Translations under genes and position numbers: made by a program | Shown: in pieces, positions 8,216-15,673 of the stretch | How positions within the stretch are numbered: position 1 is the first letter of the stretch | Layout of the letters: every line of letters begins with the position of its first letter | Assembly: GCA_021816565.1 (NCBI GenBank) | Contig: JAKAXN010000013.1 | Coordinates: 1 to 26,655, forward strand | Length of the DNA stretch: 26,655 bases | DNA from: Actinomycetes bacterium | GTDB taxonomy: Bacteria; Actinomycetota; Acidimicrobiia; Acidimicrobiales; Palsa-688 | Direction of reading: 5' to 3' | The notes under the pieces: model-generated | Told to the model about the DNA's origin: nothing | Seen by the model: only the letters and a program-made list of their open reading frames with translations | Database searches by the model: none

Positions 8216-9007
8216 ATGAGTCCCACCCGATTCCTCGCCCGCCCCATGCTCGCTGCGGTGTTCGTCACCAGCGGGATCGACGTCCTGCGAAACCCCGGAC
8301 CCCGGGTCGAGAAGGCCGATCCGGTGGCGCCGAAGCTGGCCGCCAAGGTTGGTCTGCCGCAGGACACCGAGATGCTGGTCCGGATCAACGCCGTCACCCA
8401 CATCGCCGCCGGGACGATGCTGGCCCTCGGCAAGTTCCGCCGCCTCTCCGCTTTGGCGCTCATGACGTCGCTGGTCCCGACCACCTACGCCGGCCACCGC
8501 TTCTGGGACGTCGAGGACCCCCGCGAGCGGTCCCAGCAGCAGGGCCACTTCCTCAAGAACCTGGCCATGATGGGGGGCCTGCTTCTCGAAGCGGTCGACA
8601 CGGAAGGCCGCCCGTCGGTGGGCTGGCGTTCCCAGCGGGCGGCCCGGCGGGCCGTGGCGGCGGCCGCGGCCGGAGGCCCGGTGGCCAGGACGGCCGCCAC
8701 CGCGGTCAAGGGAGCAGCCGCGTCGAAAGCGGCCGGGGCGGCCCGGGGCGCCCCGGCCTCGCGCCTGGTCCACGGCGCCGTCGAAGCGACCGCCAAGACG
8801 GCAGGGGCTGCGGCGGTGGCGGACCGGGTCGCCGGCCTGGCCAAGAACGCCGCCAAGGCCGACCTGGTCGCCGACGCCGCCGGCAAGGCCCGCACCCTCG
8901 CCAAGAACGCCGCCAAGGCCGACCTGGTCGCCGACGCCGCCGGCAAGGCCCGCACCCTCGCCAAGAACGCCGGGGCCACGTCGGCCGCCCGTCGCCTGGC
9001 CAGCTGA
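8216..9007 (+). CDS. DoxX-like membrane protein with repetitive Ala/Lys-rich C-terminal tail
   Basis: A 263-residue protein. The first about 130 residues match the DoxX family: it opens [20 protein letters not shown] and RNPGPRV, and continues with hydrophobic segments around [11 protein letters not shown] and the [21 protein letters not shown] stretch. DoxX proteins are small four-helix membrane proteins linked to redox or thiol stress in actinobacteria. The second half is a long, soluble, Ala/Lys/Arg-rich tail ending in two identical 20-residue units ([20 protein letters not shown]), encoded by an exact 60-bp tandem repeat. ATG 8216 was chosen because it yields the family's usual N-terminus; an in-frame GTG at 8177 would add 13 charged residues. 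A GC hairpin follows the stop. Confidence 0.8.
   Translation: MSPTRFLARPMLAAVFVTSGIDVLRNPGPRVEKADPVAPKLAAKVGLPQDTEMLVRINAVTHIAAGTMLALGKFRRLSALALMTSLVPTTYAGHRFWDVEDPRERSQQQGHFLKNLAMMGGLLLEAVDTEGRPSVGWRSQRAARRAVAAAAAGGPVARTAATAVKGAAASKAAGAARGAPASRLVHGAVEATAKTAGAAAVADRVAGLAKNAAKADLVADAAGKARTLAKNAAKADLVADAAGKARTLAKNAGATSAARRLAS
8841..8972 (+). repeat. 60-bp exact tandem repeat, 2.2 copies, inside the DoxX-like gene
   Basis: Bases 8841-8900 and 8901-8960 are identical, and the first 12 bases of a third copy follow. The unit is a multiple of three, so each copy adds 20 residues in frame to the tail. Perfect identity suggests a recent duplication or ongoing slippage. Confidence 0.95.
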
Positions 9008-9020
9008 GCATGCAGTCGGT

Positions 9021-9045
9021 GGCGGGGCCGGCGATCGGCCCCGCC
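9021..9045 (+). terminator. GC hairpin after the DoxX-like gene
   Basis: GGCGGGGCC (9021-9029) pairs with GGCCCCGCC (9037-9045) across a seven-base loop, 13 bases after the stop. There is no U tract. It is a plausible terminator for the DoxX-like gene. Confidence 0.55.
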
Positions 9046-9090
9046 ACGCCGGCGGCGCGGGGGGTTACCCGGAGATGCGGTCGTTCGGCT

Positions 9091-9109
9091 CCCTGTCGAG
9101 ACGACAGGG
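9091..9109 (+). promoter_or_regulatory. Small hairpin in the leader of the thioredoxin-fold gene
   Basis: CCCTGTC (9091-9097) and GACAGGG (9103-9109) form a perfect seven-base-pair stem with a five-base loop. It lies just ahead of the alternative start at 9120. It could be an operator half-site pair or a leader structure. No known regulator motif is recognised. Confidence 0.35.
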
Positions 9110-9170
9110 GGCCGCTACCATGTCCCACGGCCGCCTGGGCGGCCCCGAAACGGACGACCGAGAGCAACAG

Positions 9171-10136
9171 ATGGCAAAGCAGAGACCCACCCCACCGGCA
9201 TCCAAGGTCCCGCCCCGAGGCTCGGCCGGCAGGGCCAAGCCGGGGGCGTCGAGGCGTCCTCCGACCCGCTCCGAGGCCAACCGTCGGCGGCGCCAGCAGC
9301 GCTGGCTGGCCATCGTGGCCTCCGCCGTGGTCCTGATCGTGGTGGCCGTGCTCGTCATCGTGAAGGTGAGCTCGGGTTCGGGGTCTGGATCCAACGCCCG
9401 GGCCACGGTGACTGCGGCGCAACTCGACCAGCTGGGTTCCGTCCCGGTCAGCACCCTGGTGGCCGCCGCCGGAGCGGCGGCGCCGGGCACGGTCAGCCCA
9501 CCCACCAACCTGCCTGCCACGACCCCGGCGCTCACCAGCGCCGGCAAGCCGCAGATCGTCTACATCGGCGCCGAATACTGCCCGTACTGCGCCGCCGAGC
9601 GCTGGCCCCTGGTGATGGCCCTGTCGAAGTTCGGGACGTTCCACCAGCTCTCGAGCACCAAGTCGTCATCAACCGACGTCAACGCCAACACCCCCACCTT
9701 CAGCTTCTACGGGTCCAGCTACACCAGCCCGTACCTGGACTTCACCTCCGTGGAGCTTCAGGACCGGCTGGGGAAACCTCTGCAGAAGCCGACCGCGGCG
9801 CAGACCAAGCTGATCAACACCTATGACGCCCCGCCCTATACCCAGGGCTCCGGAGGATCGATCCCCTTCGTGGACCTGGGTGGCCGGTTCCTGATCTCAG
9901 GGACCGAATACGACGGGGCGGCCCTGTCCAACAAGAGCTTCGACAGCGCCGTCGGCTACATGACCAGCGCGGCCAACCCGACCTCCCGGGCGGCCGAAGC
10001 GGTGGCGGGGCACCTCATCGGCGTCATGTGCTCCCTGACCAACGACCAGCCGGCCAGCGTCTGCGCCAGCGTGCCGGCGTCGCTGAAGACCGGGCAGGCG
10101 GCCTCGGGCAACCAGGGCTCCAGCAGTGGAGGCTGA
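9171..10136 (+). CDS. Membrane-anchored thioredoxin-fold protein, DUF929-like, with CPYC motif
   Basis: A 321-residue protein (with ATG 9171) with a basic cytoplasmic N-terminus, one membrane helix at about 46-66, a Ser/Gly-rich linker and an external domain. [20 protein letters not shown] places a CPYC redox pair at C137/C140 in a thioredoxin-like context. [18 protein letters not shown] later matches the cis-Pro region. This fits the DUF929 family of actinobacteria and archaea. Its gene overlaps a VKOR gene by 11 bases, so the pair probably forms an extracytoplasmic disulfide-making system: this protein oxidises substrates and VKOR re-oxidises it (inference from family and context). An in-frame ATG at 9120, after an AGGGGG-like site, is an alternative start adding 17 residues. 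Confidence 0.85.
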   Translation: MAKQRPTPPASKVPPRGSAGRAKPGASRRPPTRSEANRRRRQQRWLAIVASAVVLIVVAVLVIVKVSSGSGSGSNARATVTAAQLDQLGSVPVSTLVAAAGAAAPGTVSPPTNLPATTPALTSAGKPQIVYIGAEYCPYCAAERWPLVMALSKFGTFHQLSSTKSSSTDVNANTPTFSFYGSSYTSPYLDFTSVELQDRLGKPLQKPTAAQTKLINTYDAPPYTQGSGGSIPFVDLGGRFLISGTEYDGAALSNKSFDSAVGYMTSAANPTSRAAEAVAGHLIGVMCSLTNDQPASVCASVPASLKTGQAASGNQGSSSGG

Positions 10137-10659
10137 CCCGGCCCCGGCGCGGTCGGTGGGCGGGGGCCGGCGGTGGCCGGCCGCGGTGTCGAGCATCCTG
10201 TGCGTCGCCGGCATAGCGGTATCGGGCTACCTGACCTACGCCCACTACACCACGGCCAAGGTCCTGGCCTGCTCGGACAAGGGTCTGGTCGACTGCGCCA
10301 AGGTCACGACCAGCAGCTACTCCCGGATCATCGGGGTCCCGGTCTCCGACACCGGGCTAGGCTTCTTCATCGTCATGGCCGCCCTGTGCAGTCCGTGGGC
10401 GTGGCGGGCCGCGCTCCCGGTGATCCGGTGGCTGCGCCTGGCCGGGGCGGTAGCCGGCGTGGGCATGATCGTCTGGCTGATCTACGCCGAGTTGTTCCGG
10501 CTGGATGCGATCTGCCTGTACTGCTCGATCGTCCACGGCATCACCCTCCTGCTCTTCGTCACCATCGCCCTGGGCACCGCGGCCACCGGCCCCTCCTACG
10601 ACGACGGGGACGACGACGAACCGGCCGCTGACCGCTCCAGGTACAGCTCCGCCCGCTGA
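10126..10659 (+). CDS. Vitamin K epoxide reductase (VKOR) family protein
   Basis: A 177-residue integral membrane quinone-dependent oxidase of disulfide-forming proteins. The expected residues are all present: loop cysteines C49 and C57 ([10 protein letters not shown]), a conserved Ser in the SSYS segment just after, and the quinone-proximal CxxC at C130/C133 (CLYC). Hydrophobic helices lie at about 18-40, 77-92, 103-122 and 132-150. The acidic C-terminus is cytoplasmic by the usual topology. The start is GTG 10126, inside the end of the thioredoxin-fold gene, so the two are translationally coupled. It is the bacterial counterpart of DsbB in actinobacteria. Confidence 0.93.
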   Translation: MEADPAPARSVGGGRRWPAAVSSILCVAGIAVSGYLTYAHYTTAKVLACSDKGLVDCAKVTTSSYSRIIGVPVSDTGLGFFIVMAALCSPWAWRAALPVIRWLRLAGAVAGVGMIVWLIYAELFRLDAICLYCSIVHGITLLLFVTIALGTAATGPSYDDGDDDEPAADRSRYSSAR

Positions 10660-10754
10660 CCTTTCCGCCGCCGCCCGGCGGCATCCGACCCGATCGGCCA
10701 ATCAGGACAAAAATGGTCAAAGCGGAGGCCGGATCATCGGTTAATTGTGCCGGT

Positions 10755-10777
10755 ATCCCTCGGGGTGTTTGAGGGAT
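10755..10777 (+). promoter_or_regulatory. Inverted repeat upstream of the gas vesicle cluster
   Basis: ATCCCTC (10755-10761) and GAGGGAT (10771-10777) are perfect inverted copies around a nine-base GGGGTGTTT spacer. The element overlaps the possible -35 box of the gvp promoter, so it could be an operator; it could equally be the end-hairpin of the VKOR transcript. The regulator is unknown. Confidence 0.4.
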
Positions 10778-10792
10778 GGAACGGCGCGGTAG
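10767..10792 (+). promoter_or_regulatory. Possible SigF/SigB-type promoter for the gas vesicle cluster
   Basis: GTTT (10767-10770) and CGGTAG (10787-10792) are separated by 16 bases. This resembles the mycobacterial/streptomycete stress sigma pattern GTTT-N15-17-GGGTAT, with 4 of 6 matches in the second box. It would start a leader of about 200 bases. Suggestive only. Confidence 0.25.
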
Positions 10793-11002
10793 GGACTTGA
10801 CTACACGCGATTCTGCCGTCGGCTCATAGCTGACGAACAGGTCCACTCTCTCTGGCGATTTGCCTGGAGCGGTGACTACAAGGCGGTGATCAATCCCATG
10901 GCTACCACTGTCCGCGACCGTCGGCGTAAGGCCACAGGCGGGCCGGATCCCGAATCCGGGCTGGGGTCCTCTCTGCGACAGCCGGCCAAGCAGGAGCCCC
11001 AG

Positions 11003-11530
11003 ATGGTTAAGAGCTCCCACATAATCACGGAAAATATCGAGGTGGGAGTTCCGGCGGATGAGGCTTTTGCCATCTGGACTGAATATGACAAATGGTCACA
11101 GATATTCAAGAAGGAGTCGGCCTCCACGGACGGCGACCGCGCCGGAGAGAGACCGGGCGCCGACGACGTGGACGAGGTGAAGGTCCGGGCCAAGATCGGA
11201 CCTTCGGAGCGCCAGTGGACGGCGCAGATACTGAGCACCGATCCCGGCCGACGGGTCAACTGGCGTTCAAAAGGCCCGTTACAGGCCATGGGAACCACCA
11301 GCTTCCACCGCTTGGACGACCGGCTGACCCGCATCATGGTCGAGGTCGAGTACCAGCCGTCTGGGGCGCTCGAGACCATCGGCAACTTCTTCCGGATGCA
11401 GCGCCGGAGGGTGCGCCGGGACCTGCGCTTGTTCAAGAACTACGCCGAGTTGCGCCACATCGGCCCCGAGCAGGGGGACCAGAGCAGCGACGGCGGGACC
11501 GACGACGAGGCCAAGGAGAGCTCACGATGA
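11003..11530 (+). CDS. SRPBCC-family protein 1 (polyketide cyclase/dehydrase-like), first gene of gvp cluster
   Basis: A 175-residue protein of the START/SRPBCC helix-grip fold. The pattern is clear: IITENIEVGVPADEAFAIWT at the N-terminus, WTAQILSTDPGRRVNWRSKG in the middle and a long C-terminal helix with [19 protein letters not shown]. Proteins like this accompany gvp genes in actinomycetes (the gvpZ position in Streptomyces clusters). They are thought to bind a hydrophobic ligand or partner, but the role is unknown. ATG 11003 was chosen because AGGAG (10992-10996) sits six bases before it and it gives a family-like N-terminus. The end shares ATGA with a paralogue. An inserted charged loop at about 39-55 is peculiar to this copy. 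Confidence 0.82.
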   Translation: MVKSSHIITENIEVGVPADEAFAIWTEYDKWSQIFKKESASTDGDRAGERPGADDVDEVKVRAKIGPSERQWTAQILSTDPGRRVNWRSKGPLQAMGTTSFHRLDDRLTRIMVEVEYQPSGALETIGNFFRMQRRRVRRDLRLFKNYAELRHIGPEQGDQSSDGGTDDEAKESSR

Positions 11531-12567
11531 TGACGCGCCGACGTCGCAGGAAGATCATGGGGATCCCGGTCGGGCGCTCGAGGAGGTCCGGCTCGGCTGC
11601 GTCGCTGGCCCGGATGGGGGCCGTGGGGGCGGCGGCGCTGGCGGCCGTGCCGGTGGCGGAGCGGGGAGCCCGGCTGGTCGGTAAGGGCCACGGCGTGGTC
11701 GAGCGGGGCCAGGACCTGCTCGGCAAGTCGCAGGAGGTGGCCGACGCAGCCGCCGGCATAAAGGACGCGGTGTCCTCCCACTCCTCGACGGTCGGCAAGG
11801 CGGCCGGCCTCATCGGGGCGGCCGTCCACCTGGGCCGGGACGGGAGCGGGGGGTCCTCCGGCCCTCCCAAGTTGAAGCACCTGATAGAGGAGCACACCGA
11901 CATCTCCGTCCCCCGCTCGGTGGCCTACAACCAGTGGACCGAGATGGAGATGTTCCCGTCCATCGTCAAGGGGGTCAGCGCGGTCGACCAGCTGCGCCAC
12001 GACCGGACCGAGTGGATCAGCAAGATCGGCCCGGTCCGGCGGCGGTGGAAGGCCGAGATAGTCGAACAGGTGCCCGATGAGCGGATTGCCTGGCGGAGCG
12101 AGAGCGGCCCGGAGCACCGGGGCGTCGTAACGTTCCACTCACTGGACGAGGACCTGACCCGGGTACTCGTGCAGATGCACTACGTGCCGCACGGACCGTT
12201 CGAGGTAACGGCCAACTCGCTGCGGGTCCAGCGGCGGAGGGTGCGCCGGGACCTGCGACTGTTCAAGCACTTCCTGGAGCTGCGGGGAGAGGAGACCGGG
12301 GCCTGGCGCGGTCGCATCCCGACCGGCGAGGGGGGCGGCGAAGGCGACGATGCCAGCTCAGCGGCCGAAGCCGGCGGACACCGGACCGGCGGACGCCGGG
12401 AAACCGGAGCTGGGACCAGCGGCCGCGCCACCGACGGGAACGGCAGCCGGGGAGCCAGCACCCGTCGGTCCGACGGTTCCAACCACCGCAGGGATACCAC
12501 CGCCAGGAACGGAAGCCGGCGGCCCCGGGCCGCCCGGCCGGAGCGAGTGAGGGGATCAGCCAAGTGA
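11527..12567 (+). CDS. SRPBCC-family protein 2 with N-terminal Ala-rich segment and disordered tail
   Basis: A 346-residue paralogue of the preceding gene. A basic start (MMTRRRRRK) and an Ala/Gly-rich, partly hydrophobic region (about 23-105) precede the SRPBCC domain (about 117-260). The domain has [20 protein letters not shown], a shared [13 protein letters not shown] segment and the shared end [19 protein letters not shown]. About 85 residues of Gly/Ser/Arg/Asp-rich, probably disordered tail follow. The duplicated helix is nearly identical in DNA too (compare 11401-11437 with 12232-12268), pointing to tandem duplication. It begins in an ATGA overlap and ends in a GTGA overlap with gvpA. 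The N-terminal region may associate with a membrane or the vesicle shell (inference). Confidence 0.8.
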   Translation: MMTRRRRRKIMGIPVGRSRRSGSAASLARMGAVGAAALAAVPVAERGARLVGKGHGVVERGQDLLGKSQEVADAAAGIKDAVSSHSSTVGKAAGLIGAAVHLGRDGSGGSSGPPKLKHLIEEHTDISVPRSVAYNQWTEMEMFPSIVKGVSAVDQLRHDRTEWISKIGPVRRRWKAEIVEQVPDERIAWRSESGPEHRGVVTFHSLDEDLTRVLVQMHYVPHGPFEVTANSLRVQRRRVRRDLRLFKHFLELRGEETGAWRGRIPTGEGGGEGDDASSAAEAGGHRTGGRRETGAGTSGRATDGNGSRGASTRRSDGSNHRRDTTARNGSRRPRAARPERVRGSAK

Positions 12568-13055
12568 CCATGACCAGCGGCGGTGCCATCGCCCGGGCAC
12601 CCCGCCCGAGCAGCCTGGCCGACGTCTTGGACCTGATCCTGGACAAAGGCCTGGTCATCGATGCCTACGTGCGGATCTCCGCGGTCGGCATCGAACTGCT
12701 GACCATCGATGCCCGCATCGTCATCGCCAGCGTCGACACCTACCTGCACTACGCGGAAGCGGTCAACCGCCTGGACCTGACCCAGACCGAGACCCAGGGC
12801 CTGACCGGGCTCTTCGGCGACGAGTCGTCCAACGGCGCCTCGTCGGACGGCCGTTCCTCGAACGGCGGGTCGTCCGCCCGCCGGCCGGCGGGCGGGCGGA
12901 CGGCGGTCGGGCCCGGTTCGGGGGCTGACGAGTCCGGAGGGCGCCGTAGGCAACGCGGCGACGGCGACAGCGACGAGGGGGAAGCGAGCGACAGCGGCGG
13001 ACGGGGACGCAACCTGGCCCGCCGTCTGGGGGAGAAAGGAAGGTGGAACGAATGA
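12564..13055 (+). CDS. gvpA: Gas vesicle structural protein GvpA, copy 1, with long disordered C-terminal tail
   Basis: The shell-forming protein of gas vesicles. The GvpA core is clear at about residues 15-70: [20 protein letters not shown], then [20 protein letters not shown] and [11 protein letters not shown]. It is followed by TQTETQG, which is also present in the second copy. The usual GvpA is near 70 residues; this one is 163, because about 90 residues of Ser/Gly/Asp then Arg/Asp/Glu-rich sequence follow. GTG 12564 lies in a GTGA overlap with the preceding gene and has AGGGGA eight bases upstream; ATG 12570 is the alternative. The tail probably projects from the shell, or this copy is a minor or modified component (inference). 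Confidence 0.92.
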   Translation: MTMTSGGAIARAPRPSSLADVLDLILDKGLVIDAYVRISAVGIELLTIDARIVIASVDTYLHYAEAVNRLDLTQTETQGLTGLFGDESSNGASSDGRSSNGGSSARRPAGGRTAVGPGSGADESGGRRRQRGDGDSDEGEASDSGGRGRNLARRLGEKGRWNE

Positions 13056-13306
13056 AGATGACGGACCTGCCGGACAGGATGCGCCCGCACCGCTCCGGAA
13101 TGCTCGATCAGATGGGCCCCGTCGACCGGGCCGCCGGGGCCGTTCTGGCCCTGGGCGCGCTCAACTGGGGCCTGGTCGGCGCAGCCAACTTCGATGCCAT
13201 ACGAGCCGCCCTCGGGCGCTCCAAGGCGGCTCGGGCTGCCTACGGGGTGGTGGGGGCCAGCGCCGCCTACGCCATCGCCCGCAGCCAGCAGCTCGGCCGA
13301 CGGTAG
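13052..13306 (+). CDS. DUF378 (YuzA-like) small membrane protein
   Basis: An 84-residue protein. [18 protein letters not shown] is the DUF378 signature, in which an LNWGLVG motif follows the first membrane helix. A second hydrophobic segment, [14 protein letters not shown], makes a two-helix hairpin. The N-terminal 30 residues are polar and basic. ATG 13052 shares ATGA with the gvpA stop and has AAGGAAGG eight bases upstream; an in-frame GTG at 13043 is less likely. The molecular role of DUF378 is unknown. Its position between two gvpA copies in overlapping frames suggests a membrane-linked job in vesicle assembly, but this is inference from context. Confidence 0.8.
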   Translation: MKMTDLPDRMRPHRSGMLDQMGPVDRAAGAVLALGALNWGLVGAANFDAIRAALGRSKAARAAYGVVGASAAYAIARSQQLGRR

Positions 13307-13324
13307 AACAGCGGAGGGGAGAGC

Positions 13325-14023
13325 ATGTTCAAGAGATTCTCGATGGGATTCGCCGCCGGCTACGTGATGGGGGCCCGGGCCGGCCAGAAGCGCTACGAGC
13401 AGATCGCCGACCTGGCCGAGCGGGCCCTGGACCTGCCGGTCGTCGACCGGCTGACCCAGCAGGCGTCGCAGCTGTTGACCGCTGAGCACGGCCGCCAGGT
13501 GGTCGAGACGGTGATGGCCCGGGCCCGGGACCGTATCTCCTCCCCCGGCGAGGAGCCGGGATCGGATCCCGGGGGGGGAGGCTCCCCCGACGAGGGACGG
13601 CACGGCGACGAGGCGGACGGCGACGACGGCTACGTGGATTACGAGGAATACGACGCCGACGACGATGCGGAGGAGCCCGACGACGAGCCCGAGAGCGACG
13701 AGGAGGGCTACGAGCCGGTGGCCGATGAGGACGACTACGACGAGGCGTCGCAGGCGGCCGACGATGGGGCCGAACAGGATCCGGCCGGGGAGGACGGCCC
13801 GACCGGGGTCGGCATCGGAGAGCAGGACCGGTCGGGGGACGAGGACCGCGACGATGCATCGGCCGGCCGGCGGCCGCCTGCTCGGCGGCGGGTGCCGCGC
13901 CCAGCGGCGAGCACCCGGGCGGGAGGACCACGCCGGAAGGGTCGGGCCGATGACCGCAGCCGTTCGGGCGGGCGGATCCGGGACCTGGCGTCGGCGGCGC
14001 GCGACAGGGGGCGGGTCGACTGA
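13325..14023 (+). CDS. Protein with short N-terminal hydrophobic segment and strongly acidic disordered tail
   Basis: A 232-residue protein. The first about 70 residues look ordered: [20 protein letters not shown] is a glycine-rich hydrophobic helix like those of YtxH-type proteins, followed by [20 protein letters not shown] and a likely amphipathic helix. From about 75 to 185 it is dominated by Asp, Glu and Gly, with runs such as [20 protein letters not shown]. It then ends in about 45 strongly basic residues. The start has GGAGGGGAG just upstream. The stop forms TGATG with gvpA copy 2. It may be a membrane or shell anchor whose charged tail controls clustering or interacts with the basic protein at the end of the cluster; that is speculation. 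No precise family is recognised. Confidence 0.75.
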   Translation: MFKRFSMGFAAGYVMGARAGQKRYEQIADLAERALDLPVVDRLTQQASQLLTAEHGRQVVETVMARARDRISSPGEEPGSDPGGGGSPDEGRHGDEADGDDGYVDYEEYDADDDAEEPDDEPESDEEGYEPVADEDDYDEASQAADDGAEQDPAGEDGPTGVGIGEQDRSGDEDRDDASAGRRPPARRRVPRPAASTRAGGPRRKGRADDRSRSGGRIRDLASAARDRGRVD

Positions 14024-14373
14024 TGCCCTCCTCCGCCGGGATCGCCCGGGCACCCAGGCCCAGCAGCCTGGCCGACGTGCTGGATCTCATCCTGGACAAG
14101 GGGCTGGTCATCGACGCCTACGTCCGGGTCGCAGCCCTCGGCATCGAGGTCCTGACCATCGACGCCAGGATCGTCATAGCCAGCGTCGACACCTATCTGC
14201 ACTACGCAGAGGCGGTCAACCGCCTGGACCTGACCCAGACCGAAACCCAGGGCATCCAGGGACTGACCCAGGACATGATGCGCTCCGGCGCCCGGGGCAA
14301 GGTCGAAGGTGCGGTGGAAGGTGGCGTCGAGGCCATCAAGTCGGCGGTCGGCTCGCACCGGAGCGGGGAGTAG
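14023..14373 (+). CDS. gvpA: Gas vesicle structural protein GvpA, copy 2
   Basis: A 116-residue GvpA nearly identical in its core to copy 1: [20 protein letters not shown], a slightly different [12 protein letters not shown] segment, then [20 protein letters not shown] and TQTETQG. It has a much shorter tail of about 35 residues containing [20 protein letters not shown], likely a short amphipathic helix. The compact length makes it the better candidate for the main shell protein. It starts in a TGATG overlap with the acidic protein, and six bases separate it from gvpF. The two copies differ in codons, so the duplication is not very recent. Confidence 0.93.
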   Translation: MPSSAGIARAPRPSSLADVLDLILDKGLVIDAYVRVAALGIEVLTIDARIVIASVDTYLHYAEAVNRLDLTQTETQGIQGLTQDMMRSGARGKVEGAVEGGVEAIKSAVGSHRSGE

Positions 14374-14379
14374 GGACCG

Positions 14380-15141
14380 ATGGCCGCAGATTCACCAGCC
14401 GATTCCTTCGTCTACGTCTACGCCGTCGTGCCGGCCGGCTCGGCCCCGCAGGTGGAAGCCACCGGGATCGACGGGGCGCTTGTCGGACACGTCCGGTGCG
14501 AGGCGGTGGCTGCCCTGACCAGCTCCGTCGGCGGGCCACGGGTCCGGCCGGCGAGGGCCAACCTGCTGGCCCACCAGAGCGTGGTCAGCTGCGCCTACGC
14601 CGCGGGTCCGGTGCTACCCGTCCGCTTCGGCACCGTCATGCCGGAATCCGCGGTCGACGCCGACCTGCTCGAAGCCGACCACGACCGTCTGGCGGCGATG
14701 CTCGCCGACTTCGCCGGCAAGGACGAGTTCCGGATCAGGTGCCGCTACCTGACGGACGTGCCGTTGCGGGAGATCGTCGAGACCAACCGGTCGGTGCAGA
14801 GATTGCGACAGAGGGTCCGGGCCGGGGGCCCGGCGGCGGGAAGAAGCACGCAGGTGCGCCTCGGGGAGCTGGTCTTCGCCGAGATGGAGAAGGTGAAAGA
14901 GCGCGACGCCGCGGCGGTCTTCCAGCGTCTCGCTCCCCACCTCCTAGCGTGGGAGCCCCTCGAGGACCGGTCCGACGACACTGCCCTCCACGCTGCGGTG
15001 CTGGTCGAGCGGGGGGAGATCGCGAAGATGGAGGCGGCCCTGGAGCAGATCTCCAGGGAGCAGGTCCAGCGCATCCAACTGGATCTGATCGGCCCGCTGC
15101 CGCCGTGGGATTTCAGCCACGTGTCCGCCGGGGCGGCCTGA
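14380..15141 (+). CDS. gvpF: Gas vesicle protein GvpF (GvpF/L family)
   Basis: A 253-residue GvpF/L family protein, needed to nucleate or chaperone GvpA assembly. FVYVYAVVPAG opens the N-terminal domain, VLPVRFGTVMP at about 78-88 is the family hallmark, and FRIRCRYLTDVPLREIV and DLIGPLPPWDF close the C-terminal domain. A Gly-rich region near 147-156 separates helices. GGGGAG lies upstream of ATG 14380. The gene ends in TGATG with gvpG. It is the first of three GvpF/L paralogues in this cluster and the one closest to true GvpF by position, between gvpA and gvpG. Confidence 0.92.
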   Translation: MAADSPADSFVYVYAVVPAGSAPQVEATGIDGALVGHVRCEAVAALTSSVGGPRVRPARANLLAHQSVVSCAYAAGPVLPVRFGTVMPESAVDADLLEADHDRLAAMLADFAGKDEFRIRCRYLTDVPLREIVETNRSVQRLRQRVRAGGPAAGRSTQVRLGELVFAEMEKVKERDAAAVFQRLAPHLLAWEPLEDRSDDTALHAAVLVERGEIAKMEAALEQISREQVQRIQLDLIGPLPPWDFSHVSAGAA

Positions 15142-15377
15142 TGGGGCTGTTCAGGTCCCTGGTCCTCCTGCCTCTGGCGCCGGCTGAGGGCGTGGTGTGG
15201 ATAGCCCGCCAGATACAGGCGCAGGCCGACCGCGAGATGTTCGGCGCGGAGGGCCTGTTGCAGGCACTGGGCGACCTCCAGGCCGACCTCGACGGGGGAC
15301 GGATCGACGAGGACGAGTACCGCCGGGCCGAGGAGGAGATACTCGACCGCCTCGACGCTTTGGAGGCCACGGAATGA
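15141..15377 (+). CDS. gvpG: Gas vesicle protein GvpG
   Basis: A 78-residue protein with the GvpG pattern: MGLFRSLVLLPLAPAEGVVW at the N-terminus, then an all-helical acidic part with LQADLDGGRIDEDEYRRAEE and EILDRLDAL. GvpG is a small assembly factor found with GvpF in most gvp clusters and is thought to be a minor component or chaperone partner. It starts in TGATG with gvpF and ends in ATGA with gvpO. Because the reading frame is open far upstream, the start rests on the overlap and the conserved MGLF N-terminus. Confidence 0.92.
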   Translation: MGLFRSLVLLPLAPAEGVVWIARQIQAQADREMFGAEGLLQALGDLQADLDGGRIDEDEYRRAEEEILDRLDALEATE

Positions 15378-15673
15378 GCGACGACGACAACGGCAGGACC
15401 ACCGCCCCCAGGCTCCGGTTGGCCGACGTGATGGCCACCGCCCGGGAGGAGTTCGAACACCTGACCGGCCGCCAGGTGGAGACCGTCAGCTCGGTGCGGC
15501 CCGATGAGAGCGGGTGGACCCTCTGCCTCGAGGTGGTGGAGCTGGAGAGGATACCGGCCTCCACCAGCATCCTGGGCACCTACGACGTCTCGGTGGACCG
15601 TGACGGAACGGTCAGGGAGTACGAGAGAACCGGTCGGTACCACCGGACCCAGACCTCGGAGGCCGACATCTGA
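15374..15673 (+). CDS. gvpO: Gas vesicle protein GvpO
   Basis: A 99-residue protein matching GvpO. A short polar leader is followed by helix LADVMATAREEFEHLTGRQV, then a beta-rich half with GWTLCLEVVELERIP, TYDVSVDRDGTVREYERTGR and a YHR ending. GvpO is essential for vesicle formation in haloarchaea and is common in actinomycete clusters; its exact role is unclear. It begins in the ATGA that overlaps gvpG and its stop forms TGATG with gvpJ. Confidence 0.88.
   Translation: MSDDDNGRTTAPRLRLADVMATAREEFEHLTGRQVETVSSVRPDESGWTLCLEVVELERIPASTSILGTYDVSVDRDGTVREYERTGRYHRTQTSEADI

Larger units (their letters stand above)
10660..11002 (+). other. Leader gap ahead of the gas vesicle cluster
   Basis: About 340 bases without a well-supported gene, clearly lower in GC than the surroundings around 10690-10900. 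It holds a weak GC hairpin after the VKOR stop (10667-10682), a second hairpin (10755-10777), a possible SigF-type promoter, and a TTGACT box at 10797-10802 without a good partner. The frame of the next gene is open back to GTG 10886 and ATG 10898, but those starts lack a good ribosome site. If used, they would add 35 to 39 mostly polar residues. Confidence 0.6.

Noticed and set aside
6318..8219. Plus-strand open frame opposite the phosphoesterase
   Set aside because: The minus strand encodes a signal peptide and conserved phosphoesterase motifs with a good ribosome site; the opposite frame is a Gly/Val/Arg-rich shadow.
10667..10682. Short GCCGCC/GGCGGC hairpin after the VKOR gene as a terminator
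   Set aside because: Six-base GC stems with four-base loops occur by chance often in this sequence, and no U tract follows. Not listed as a separate feature.
10886..11002. Longer start for SRPBCC protein 1 at GTG 10886 or ATG 10898
   Set aside because: Neither has a convincing ribosome site at proper spacing and the added residues are polar and unlike the family. ATG 11003 has AGGAG six bases upstream. Kept as an alternative only.
15197..15373. Longer upstream start for gvpO
   Set aside because: The extension lies wholly inside gvpG and is Arg/Pro/Gly-rich. The ATGA overlap at 15374 gives the normal GvpO length.
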